This document shows, piece after piece, positions 27,638-39,000 of a stretch of 64,000 nt of DNA (within the stretch, counting starts at the first letter, position 1; each line of letters opens with the position of its first letter). The notes beneath the pieces were generated by a model. It made no database searches and had not been told where the DNA came from. It saw nothing but the letters and a program-made list of their open reading frames with translations. Source of the DNA: Chrysoperla carnea (lineage: Eukaryota; Arthropoda; Insecta; Neuroptera; Chrysopidae); the NCBI RefSeq assembly GCF_905475395.1, contig NC_058342.1, forward strand, positions 33,624,140 through 33,688,139. The letters are read 5' to 3'. The translations under genes were made by a program, and so were the position numbers.

Positions 27638-28501
27638 TGAGGAAAAATTCTTAATACCAACTGATATGAGGTTGTGTCAACCTCATCGCGAGATCGTATA
27701 TAGCGAATGGTGCCACGAATATGATAAAACTACCGTACGGGGTTGAATGGTGAAGTTGACACAAACGCATGAGTTGTTTGTAGTTATGAAAGTAATATAC
27801 TGTGTAACAAATTTCAAATATTATTGTTTTGAAAATTAATAATTACAACAAAATAATGATATGATTGTCACAACAACACGAGCAGGTAAAAATAATAAAA
27901 GGTTTATACTTGCTAAAAGGTTTATTTAAAAAAAGAAGACTTCTTCAAGTCGGATTGATTTTAGTATCCTAAATTTACAGCTGAATCAACTGTGCTATCG
28001 ATGCTTGTTACATAAATACCAAAAAAAATATAGTAAATGTTATAAAAATGATCAATATGTTTATTTCAAACTTTTTGTTAACTGGTAACAACAATCTTCA
28101 TGAAGTTGACTCAATCACATATGGACTAGACATGATAGATATGCGATCATAATAACCAAATCCTCTATTTAAAGCAAACGCAAAGAAATTTTCATTTAAT
28201 TGACGATCGCTTTATTTACACGATTATTTATTCCATCTAAGTACAATTTTATTTTCCATCAATAAAATGCACGACTTTAAACTTAAAATCAATCTCTTTC
28301 ATAGAAGTCATGATTTTGTTTATTTAACTTCAGTGATTTTGTATCAATGAATTCATATTTTAAATTCAATTTTATTTGTAAATACAAATATTTAACTGTA
28401 CTTGTTCTTATCGTTAGGAAATTGTTTGAAAGTATATTTACTTTATGAAACGGCCAATTTCGGGGTGAGGTTGTCATTATTTTAATTTTTTTGTCTCAGT
28501 G
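27638..28501 (+). mobile_element. CACTG-ended element, copy 3
   Basis: Collinear with 20349-21228 over its whole length (TTCTTAATACCAACTGATAT, GACACAAACGCATGAG, ACTTCAGTGATTTTG, GGCCAATTTCGGGGTGAGG), ending CTCAGTG at 28501. The left terminus is mutated. The open frame on the minus strand (28289-28477) is a by-product. Confidence 0.75.
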
Positions 28502-29092
28502 TATAACTACGACATCCTTACGAATCAAAATTCAATTTTCTTTAATATGGTATGCTTACAAAAATTTATGTAAATATTATTTAACTAATTAAAGTGCGTT
28601 TTTAAATTTTCCAATGGAAAATCAATTAGGTGGAGAGGAATCAAAAATTTTTCATTAAAAATTTAGTATTATTCAAGAAAAAAACAAGTTAATTTGTTAA
28701 TTGTTTCATAATCACATATTTGGATATGCTCAATACCCCACTTAAATGCCCCACTATTCTCCAGCACGGCCGCGGCACTTGAATTGATGCAATAGAACAT
28801 TGGCATTTTATGCAAAGTAAACAATTATATATTTTATTTACAGAGTGTCAATTAATATATGGCCATAGATTAATTATTCATGTTGACGTTAGACAAAAAA
28901 TCGGCGTTTTTTTTATTGTTTTGACCCGTACGTGATTTTTGGTGCAGGCCCCATGAAACGACCACCCTGTAACCAGAATTAATGCACATAATTCCACTTT
29001 CTTTCTAATTATTCACTATTTCTTTTTTTAAGGATGTAGTAGCACCAAGGCAATTTTAAATCAAAAGCTTGATTTTTCTACCATGTCTATGA

Positions 29093-29220
29093 AAAATATC
29101 AAGGTATATTAAATTTAGTCTCAGTTTGTAACGCTTAAATATATTGATGCTATGAACAAAATTTTGGTATGTGTTCATAAAATCACCTAAATAGTCCATT
29201 TCCGGTTGTCTGTCATGGCC
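29093..29220 (-). mobile_element. ATACCATGTATA-family fragment, inverted
   Basis: Reverse complement of the right third of the 13.3/16.1-kb elements: AAGGTATATTAAATTTAGTC, AGTTTGTAACGCTTAAA, GATGCTATGAACAAAATTTT, CCATTTCCGGTTGTCTGTC. Truncated at the GACAGAC region. Confidence 0.75.
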
Positions 29221-29327
29221 TTGATGTTCGTACTACCTTAAGTCCTCGTAAATTTATCAATTTGTTTTTTGTGGAGGTCCTTAGGCTCTCTAAATGATCA
29301 TCCACCTACTAATATTCAATTTGACTG

Positions 29328-29624
29328 TACAGTGAACCCGCGGTAATCCGACAAACGTTTTGCAAAGTGGTGTCGAATTATCGAATTTGTCGGACTATCG
29401 AGTACTGCTACAAGCCCCTTGTAGTCCGGAACTTTTTGAAAAAGAATACCTTGTAATCCGACAAATTACATATCGAAGTGAAAAGATTTCAATCATTTTC
29501 TAATTTCATTCACGAAGAATTCCGGTATTTATAATAAATCTGCTTTGTTATTACCGTTATAGTTATGTCGGATTACAAGGGATGCCGGATTATGAAGGGG
29601 CCGGATTACCGCGGGTCTACTGTA
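29328..29624. mobile_element. pogo/Tigger-like MITE with TA duplication
   Basis: A 293-bp element (29330-29622) flanked by TA on both sides. Ends are CAGTGAACCCGCGGTAATCC and, inverted, GGATTACCGCGGGTCTACTG; the terminal repeats continue with similar TAATCCGACAAA-type internal motifs. CAGT...CCCGCGG-TAATCCG ends plus TA targets are characteristic of pogo/Tigger elements. No transposase, so it depends on an autonomous relative elsewhere. Confidence 0.9.
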
Positions 29625-29823
29625 TTTTGATTCGGTTTCTCTAGCCCGAAATTAACATGATGTAAATTTGATTGTTGTGTGAATTTGAAATCGGACGTAG
29701 GATGCCCCCCTCAAACACTGTTCAGTGCTCGCTCACAGATACAAATCATATTTCTGTTCAACCACGCAAATTACAATTACTTCATAATTTACTTAAATTA
29801 TATTTGTATCAGTAATAGCTAGA

Positions 29824-30120
29824 GAGCTGAGTGGCTTTTTTGAGTACATATTGGAGGCACATTGAAAATATTAAAGTTGATAACTTGCGAATGTGTAGAT
29901 GGTGAAATCGACAACCTGGCTGGGAGGTTGGAGGCGTAAGTCACCTATAAAATTTTTAATTTCAATCATACAAAATATCATATTGCAAATAAAAATTGGA
30001 TAGGTCACTAACGTCCTCCCAACCTCTCAGCCAGGTTGTCGATTTCACCATCGCAAGTTATCAACTTTAATATTTTCAATGTGCCTCAAATATGTACTCA
30101 AAAAAAGCCACTCAGCTCTT
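29824..30120. mobile_element. foldback element, ~118-bp arms
   Basis: Left arm from GAGCTGAGTGGCTTTTTTGA to GGTTGGAGG-CGT (about 29943), right arm its reverse complement from about 30003 to CCACTCAGCTCTT (30120), with about 60 bp of AT-rich spacer. Arms differ only by a few bases and a small ATGTGTAG insertion in the left one. Near-identical arms point to a young insertion or to gene conversion between the arms. Confidence 0.88.
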
Positions 30121-30337
30121 AGACTATAAAATAATATTGATTCAGTATCTGTATCAGTATCAGTGAATGTGGATTAATTAGATTGTAATTCTATTCATAA
30201 AAATTATTTTACTTTTTTAATATATGCATATTTTTCTAGCTATTGTAGACTTTCACTAAATCTATTTATTCATTTATTCACATTCAAAATTTTGAAGAAA
30301 TTGTCAAAACAGAAATTCTTAAATTAAGATTTTTTTC

Positions 30338-30627
30338 CAGTGTATTAGGTTAGGTTAGATTATATTGGCTGTCCACGAAGGACACACTTAGGCTATAGAA
30401 AACCTTTGTGATACCATATATGTGTTTTACCACCTTTTTCGCTGATAATTTCATTTATCAACTCCTCAATTTCAGAGGCTGAGTGCACCTCCTTCATGCA
30501 TAAACCATGCACTATACCAGCCCATCACAACTATTAATTAAATTAATTTTGTTGCGACGGCGGGATTCGAACCCACTACCCTAAGCATACCGCGGACGAA
30601 ATTGGTTACGCCAGTGACAGTGTATTA
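30338..30627 (-). mobile_element. full tRNA-derived SINE with 10-bp TSD
   Basis: CAGTGTATTA occurs at 30338-30347 and 30618-30627, bracketing the element (30348-30617). Read on the minus strand, the head has an A-box-like TGGCGTAACCAATTTCG, then a canonical Pol III B box GGTTCGAATCC, then GCCGTCGCAAC; next an AT-rich body (GAAATTGAGGAG to AAAGGTGGT), and a 3' end GGTATCACAA-GG, CTAAGTGTGTCC, GGACAGCCA, finishing in CTAACCTAACC. The 3' end matches that of the LINE at 26200-26276. The head is tRNA-related but not a functional tRNA gene. Confidence 0.93.
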
Positions 30628-31300
30628 AAAAAAACCATTTTTCCTTGCATTTTAATATTTTTAATTAACACGAAAGGTAAAACGACTCCTTTAAATGAAT
30701 TCCCACGCTTATAAAGTAGATTTTTTCGGACCTTTTACGAAAGCTTTTCAAGCATGTCGTATGACAGTGTCTTATATACACCTGACATTATTTCAAGCAT
30801 TCTTATTTAACAACTAAACAATGATCTCCTAATGTACAAAGAATTATAAGGAAGTTAAAAATCATTCGATTGCAACGAACAATGTTGTAGCAATGTACCC
30901 GATGTTCTAAATATTTAATATTATTGCACGAAACATTATTTCAGCTTGTTTTTTCTTTGCATCATCGGTGTACTAAAATTTGGTGTAATTAAAAAAAGAT
31001 AGCATTATTGCAAGTGCTATAAGACTGTTCTTTTTTACTTACACCGAATTAAAAAGTGTGTGTAAACTGAGTACAAAAAGAACATGCCTTTTATTGTTAC
31101 ATTTTTATGTAGACTTCCATTTCATTCAACTACAGGCCATGCCATAATCATTGAGGTGTGCATACAACTTTGATGAGGGGGCGATTGGGGGAGGGGGTAT
31201 ACAAAAAACTATTACCATTTTTTAATGTAATTATTATTATCTACAAATTATTTACATTTTTTTTGCATAATATTGTTAGGTCCGTGAAGCTAGCACCTTC

Positions 31301-31873
31301 TTAAGGTGATTGTAAACCTACAATCTTGTAAAAAAGTTTTGATTTATTGCACGGTACATACATATTAATCAAATACATGCTTTGTACTCAAATAATGTGA
31401 TTTTTTTAGCTTTATAATACCACGCAACTACAAAAATATATAATATATTGTATGCAAGTGATGCTTATAAATTTGATAATATATATATCGCTCTCCAATC
31501 ATCAATAAACTGACTATAGTCGTCTCTGTTCATAAAATGATGGATCTTCGATGATCTCATTAAAATTTTGTTTTTATATCATCGACAACCTTATATTTTG
31601 ATGGTATTTTTATAAACTACAAGATTGTCTAAATATTTTAGATAGTTTTTCATCACACTCTCTAGATTTTTTGATATAGAAATATCCAATTAAAAAGGAT
31701 AACCTATATGATTCATCATTTTTTCAGCCAGCTTTGAACGATAAAAAAAGTAATAAAAAGCCCGATGACTTAGGAATTTTTTGTGGTTTTTGTAAACTTT
31801 GTTAATCAAAAAATGTATTAAAAAAGTTTTATTGAAATCCCTAGTATTATCCAATTCTTGCATATCCCCTTAA
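31301..31873 (-). mobile_element. TTAA-flanked element, copy 3, full length
   Basis: 573 bp including TTAA at 31301-31304 and 31870-31873, reverse complement of 12406-12973 throughout. It preserves the middle part (GAACAGAGACGACTATAG region) that is missing from the 25-kb copy, so it serves as a reference for what the LINE replaced. No protein encoded. Confidence 0.75.
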
Positions 31874-33068
31874 CTCGTTTGAATATTTATTTTTTATGAT
31901 GCACAAAAATTTCTGAATTTATTTCAATTTAAACTAATTTAAGGGGACACAAATTTCTACAACTGTACACTTCTTTTGTTTAAAACAAATTTTAAATTAG
32001 ATTACAATCAAATTTTCCACCAAACTTTTCGAATCCATTATTTGTAAACATGTCAAGAAAAATAATCCAATTTTTCCTTGAAAATGCTATAATACAAATA
32101 AACCCACTCCATTAAAACGATGCATAAAGTAATTAAATTATTTTCTATCTATATATGGAAGTTGTTTGGAAGATTTATAATTATATATTTATATTTTTTT
32201 CTTTTTCTGCAATTAAATAATAATTCTATGTCAATAATATAAATAATTATAGTAATTAAAACTCTGTTATCATTTTTTTGTCGTCTTTAATAGAAGTATA
32301 AAAAAATCACACTGTCTAGTCAGTTAGGCAATCAATATACACACATGTTATGTATATTGCATAAAAGTATTATATTAAAATGTCAAATTTTATAATTTAT
32401 TGAAATTTGGCAATTATTGCAATTATGTTGAAGGCGGATTTAATAGAGAAATTCCCTCATCAGCGACCAGAAAAAACACTTGGGGGAAATTTTCGCCCGA
32501 AAATAATTATATTTTCAATTTTCGTATAAAAAAGGGAATTTTTTGGCCAAAAATGGCACGAATCTCGTTCGACAATGTGATATTGTTGTATTCAGACTCC
32601 CACAAAGTGATCAGCGAGCAGAACTCCTTCTAGAAACAATTCCTAATATTCCTTTTGTATACTTTTTATTGTTGGGGTAGTTTGGGGGGATTGAAACTCC
32701 CCTAACTTTCAAATGTAGAGGAGTTTTTTGCAAAGGGAATTGTTCGACAAGTTTTCAATATTTTCTGGTTTATTAATTCGACTATAAACTTTCCCAAATT
32801 TTGAGTTGGTAACCTTTTTTGTGTCAGGGTTAGGATTCTTTTAAAAATAACGTTTTTGTTTCGTTTGTGAATTGTTATTTCTTTTTAAAGAATACTTTTT
32901 TGTGAGTATATTATTTTTTTTATACCACGGTCCACGGTCCAATGAATATTCATAAATGTGAAAAAATAAATAAATAAGTAAATATTCAAACGTATTCTCT
33001 CTTTTTCTAGCTGCTTTGTTTTATGGGACGACGGAGTACAATAATCTCTCATCAACAGAAACATCATA
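31874..33068. other. kinesin upstream region, no exon confirmed
   Basis: Upstream of the kinesin start codon. A 77-codon frame at 32400-32633 is less AT-rich than its surroundings but has no family features; it might lie in a 5' UTR exon or be an old insertion. No promoter motif could be assigned. Confidence 0.4.
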
Positions 33069-36000
33069 ATGGGCGATGATATATGCGTTCAAGTAGCGGT
33101 TCGGTAAGTTTTCTGTATTATTTTTAACTAAATAGTTCATTCCTTTTTACTTTGTTATCTTCTATTTCTACCGTCAGTGGCACTCATGTAGTCTAAGTTG
33201 TTGTTAGGATTCAGTGAACCCGTACGACCTCAAAAAATCGTTTTGGGGGAGATTAAGAAGTTGTTTATCTCAAAAAATAATCACCTAATCGTGAAATAAA
33301 CTATATTTTTGAATTTTTTGGGTCAAATTTACCTTATAAACTGATTTTTGTCAAATTCCGAAACATAAGATTTTTCACGATTTTTTCGATTTTTACTAAG
33401 GGGTACCCCTTAAAAAAATTGCAAAAAATCGAAATAAATTTTTCGACTTGTATTTTGATAAAACTCAGTTTATAAGGTAATTTTGAGCCAAAAAATTCAA
33501 AAATCGGGTTCATTTAACGATTGGGCGGCAAATTTTCGAGATATCGCCAGAAATCGAACCAAAATGTCGTTTTTCTCAAAAATTATTAGCCCAATCGTAA
33601 AATGAACACGATTTTTGAATTTTTTGGGTCAAATTTACCTTATAAACTGAGTTTTATCAAATTCCGAAACATAAGATTTTTCGCGATTTTTTCGATTTTT
33701 ACTAAGGGGTACCCCTTAAAAAAATTGCAAAAAATCGAAACAAATTTTTCGTCTTATATTTCGATAAAACTCAGTTTATAAGGTAATTTTGACCCAAAAA
33801 ATTCAAAAATCGGGTTCATTTAACGATTGGACGGTTAATTTTCGAGATTTCGCCAGAAATTGATCCAAAATGTCGTTTTTTTCAAAAATTATTAGCCCAA
33901 TCGTAAAATGAACACGATTTTTGAATTTTTTGGGTCAAATTTACCTTATAAACTGAGTTTTATCAAATTCCAAAACATTAGATTTTTTACGATTTTTTCG
34001 ATTTTTACTAAGGGGTACCCCTTAAAAAAATTGCAAAAATCGAAACAAATTTTTCGTCTTGTATTTCGATAAAACTCAATACATAATGTAGTTTTGACCC
34101 GAATAATTCAAAAATCGGGTTCATTTAACGATTGAATGATTAGTCTTCGAGATAACATCAGAAATCGATCCGAAATATCGTTTTCTTTACAAACTACACT
34201 CCAAAAACATTTTTACATATGAAAAAATTTATTTTCAGAGTCCGACCGCAAATACCGCGTGAAATAATTGACATGTGCCGAATATGTACAAGAGTAACAC
34301 CTGGCGAACCGCAAATAACGATTGGTACGGATAAATCGTTCACTTATGATTATGTGTTCGACACGGCGGAACAACAAGAGTATATATACGATACATGTGT
34401 TTCGAAATTGGTCGAAGGTGCCCTAGAAGGTTACAATGCAACGGTTCTGGCATATGGACAAACCGGATCGGGTAAAACGTACACAATGGGAACGGGATTT
34501 GATGTTGAGTTACCTATGGACCAGGTAAAGTATAGTAAATCTTCGTTCTTGGAAAATTGTTTGCCCATTCTTGCTGGAGTCACCCAATTTTCCATTTACC
34601 AGAGGCATAAATAATTAACTTTAAGCCTACTCTGCACAAAATCCCAGTAATTAAGGTGGATTTGTCGTAGCAAAGAGTGGCTACGATTCGATAAATTAAG
34701 GAGCATTTTTCTATAGCAATCACAGGCTCAGGCGAGTGGGTCGTTTGAGACTATCCGGCCCATTTGAGCGAGTCCGTTGCCTTTTACCTCACTGATCCGG
34801 AACCCAAATCAACCTGGCTGTTTTATTCACTTCCAGACGGTTAAGTTTCTTAAAGCATTCATAAATAATCCTCGATTAGATTCTTAAAGTCTCAATGTAG
34901 GCCAGTCTCACGGGAGTAAAAATCAAACTCGTTTCGACAAGAATTGCAAACAAGTCAAAAATAGGGTTCATTTAACGATTGGACCCTTTATTTTCAAGGT
35001 AACCTCAAAATCGTTCCAAAATATCGTTTTTCTCATAAACTACGCCTCCAATCTGTCGTTTGACTGAGTCGTTTTCAAATTCCGAAACAAAATACCTGGC
35101 AATCACAAGAAATTTTTTTTAAATATTGTACAGAACATGTCATAAAATAGGATAGGGGAAATGAAAAGAGGGGTGAAATTGAAGTTATGTAACTATTAGA
35201 AAAAGAAAAGTAATCGATGAATTTTGATACAGGTTGGAATTATTCCACGAGCAATTCAACACATATTCAATGGAATCGAAGAGCGTATACAGAGGGCAGC
35301 AGATAATGGTGAAAGTGTTCCACAATTTAAATTAGTTGCTCAATTTATGGAAATCTATAACGAAGAAATCATTGATTTATTTGATCCAACAAAAGATTAC
35401 GAATCGAAAAAAGCCATGAAAATTCACGAAGATACGCACGGTGACATACATGTGGTTGGAGTCAAACAAAAACCGGTTCTATGCGTAGACGATGCCTTAC
35501 AATGTCTGCGAATTGGTGCTCTTTCACGGCGCACAGCTAGTACGCAAATGAATTCACAATCAAGTCGATCGCACGCTATTTTTAGTTTATTAATCAAACA
35601 ACAGCGTATCATACGCAGCGAAGAAAATAATTGTATTGAATCGGAGTTCGAAACGTTAACATCGAAATTTCATTTTGTTGATTTGGCCGGTTCGGAGCGT
35701 ATGAAACGTACGGGCGCAACGGGGGAGCGTGCCAAGGAGGGTATATCAATTAATTGTGGCCTTTTAGCTTTAGGTAATGTGATTTCAGCATTAGGGACGA
35801 AGGGAAAACAGCGACAACATATTCCATATCGGGATTCGAAATTAACGAGGATGTTACAGGATAGTTTAGGGGGGAATAGTCAAACATTAATGATTGCATG
35901 TATTTCGCCAAGTGATCGTGATTTTATGGAAACATTAAACACGCTAAAATATGCTAATCGTGCTAAGAATATCAAGAATAAGGTGATTTTGAATCAAGAT

Positions 36001-39000
36001 AAAAGTTCTAGAACAATTGCGATGTTACGTCAAGAAATTGCGCTGTTACAAATTGAATTGCTGGAGTATAAACAGGTTAGTACTTTGGAGGGCCTGTGGG
36101 GGAGATGTGTGCAGTGTTTATTTATGTAATACGTTTGTTTTTTGTATTTAGGGTAAACGTTTTCTGGGATCTGATGGTCAAGAAGAGATCAACGATGTTT
36201 TCCAAGCCAATAAAATGATGGAATCGGAATTAAATCATATGCGCAATCGCATAAAAGCAATGCAAGAAACAATAAATGTAATAACTGTAAAAAATTCCGA
36301 TTTATTAGCAAATCGTGCAAAGAGTGCTTGGATAACCTCGAACACAGAAAATTCTGATAACATAACCGACATCATTCAGAATTATATTAAGGAAATCGAA
36401 GAATTACGTGTGAAATTAATGGAATCGGAATTTACGTGCCAAAATTTACGTAAACAAATTGCCAAATTACAAGCAAATATAAGTGTACATAGTAACAATA
36501 GTTTTCTGGATGATTCCACATCCATTCTAGATATTGCCAAATATGATCTGCAAAAACAGAAAATGAATATATTAAGTCGGTCTTCCACACGGGAAATGCA
36601 AAGTGAATTAGGGGATCATGAGGATGAAGATAAGGATGTGAATGATGTGTCCGATTCGGAAACGGAATCCGACGAGAAGTCTGAAGATCGTTTAGGTACT
36701 GAATTAGCTGAACTATCCGCTGATATTGATATGAAACAAAAATTGATTGAAGAATTGGAATTATCGCAGAAACGAATCCAAACATTAAAGAAAAATTATG
36801 AAAATCAATTACTTCAACTTCAGGTATGTAAAAATCTATGTTTCGAAATATTCTGACATAAATTATAACGCCATTTTCGATAACGTGGATCCGTAGGGAC
36901 TAGCAACCCGAACCTAATGATCTTAAGTGGCCGATTTGATGGAGATGACGTCCATATTCGACGCTGTTGTTTTTTTAGTCTTCGTAAATCAACTTGGGGC
37001 CCTTCCCCTCGTGTAGCACTCATTTCGGCATCCTTAAATTTTGTTAGCCTAAGCCCAAGCCCACTCTTCTCTAAAATATCTAGGAATATGTTTGACGGGG
37101 AATTATTATGGAAATTTGGATCGATTTCAGGCAGTTTCTATGCCACTTGGGCCAAGCTAGCAGCTCAAACCTAATCATCAAAACAAATTAAGTCGCAGTC
37201 GAATCGAGTCGGGATTTTCTATGAAAATATTCCTGGAACGGTCCAATTAACTAAACTTTCGTGATATTTGGGTCCATATTTCTCTAGAAAATACACAAAC
37301 TGAAACAAAATGTTGTTTTTGACCCAAAATTCTACCTGTCAGGTTAGAATAGAGTGGCTATCCTGGGGGAGGGACACACTAAGACTAAAAAGTCCGTTGT
37401 GATACCGAAAAAGGATTGGCTACTACTCCATTAACCTCCTGGCCTGGTTTAAGAACAACGGGAGTGCTTTAACGATAACAGGTCAAGTAACTTAAGATCA
37501 GAGAGGTCGCTAAAGAATGGCTGAAAGACCATCAAACATACTTTCTTTTCTAAATACTTTTAACATTTTGACGAATAATTTTGTATATTTAGGTGCGAAT
37601 TAACGACACGCAAGCGGAAAGAGATCGTGTACTCAACAATCTACATAACCAAACATTAGAACCAGAAAAAGTGCGAACATTAAAAGATAAATACGAAAAG
37701 AAAATAATGGATTTACAATCACAGCTTAAACAATTACAAGCGGCGAAAAAAGAGCACAACAAAATGTTACGCGATCAAACACAGTACGAAACACAGTTGA
37801 AAACACTGAAAAATGATTTGTACAGCATGAAACGGAACAAAGTGAAATTAATCAATCAAATGAAAGAGGAGAGTGCACGACATAAGGACGCTGAAACACG
37901 ACGAATGCGTGAAATTGCTCAATTACAAAAAGAATCACGTAAGAATGCGAAAATGTTACGTAGCATGGAAGCGGAAAACAAACAGAAGGAACAAATATTG
38001 AAGCGGAAGCAAGAGGAAGTGATTGCGTTGAGACGGTTACAACGCGAGAAAAGTTTAAGTCGAAGTCCAAGTAATTATATTCTTTTATTTTATCTTTCTT
38101 CTCTTAAAGCATTTGTTAGTTTTTCATTATTTTTTGGGCCCTTTGAAATAACCTTAAGCTGGGGTCTTAGCTTTTCTGTAAGGTAGCATATTTCTTATTA
38201 GAAGAAATTCTGGGTTTAAATGATTGATCCCTTGTTAGTTTAATCTAAGCTTGACCCCGATAAAATATAAAAATTTTCAATTTAAAAATAAATTTTAGGT
38301 TCACCAACGAGATTTTCATCGAAAGAAGCCAAACAAAAATGGTCTCGGATGGAGAAGAATATTAATAAAATCGTACTTAGCAAGCAGGTGAGAAAAATTA
38401 AATGTCCCATACCAAGTATAAAACTTAACACAAAATCACGATTATTTTTGAATTGTTTTTTTTTATTTCCGAATATTTTCTTTCTCTTTTTATTATTTTT
38501 TTGTAAATTGTAGTAAAAAAAAAGGGTAGTGTGCAGTGCTTCTCAAAATTTTTTATTTGTAAATTTTGTAAAATCATTTATTATTTGATTTGGTTGAGGG
38601 ACACTGATTTACTACAATTTATTTGTACATTTTTTGCTTCGTTTTTCATTTTTATTGCACCCTATGGGTTTTTTGTTTGTTTTTATATAAAAAAAAAGCA
38701 ATTTTTGCAAACTTTTAGTTTAGATTACACTCTCTCCTCTCTCTCTTGTACGGAGAAGAAAAGATCCTCTCACATTTCAATTGGAAAAGGAATTTTAGTC
38801 AAATTGGATGGGTTTTGGATTACGGAAATTATCACACGCACTTTCCTATGCAGGACTTCCACAAATCACCCAATCTTTAATCCCCGGGAACCTTTTTTAT
38901 CTACTGTTTTAAGTGATTTGGCAGCAGTTAAGGGGCTCATGAATCTTTGGACCCTGAATACTTGCCCACAAAACGTAATGCGAAAAAAGGACCTGTTCTA

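Noticed and set aside
30348..30617. A functional tRNA gene, because of a perfect GGTTCGAATCC B box
   Set aside because: The acceptor stem does not close and the sequence continues into a SINE body with target-site duplications.
36382..36785. Minus-strand frames of 68 and 117 codons in the kinesin
   Set aside because: Both lie wholly inside kinesin exon 4 on the opposite strand and have no features of their own.
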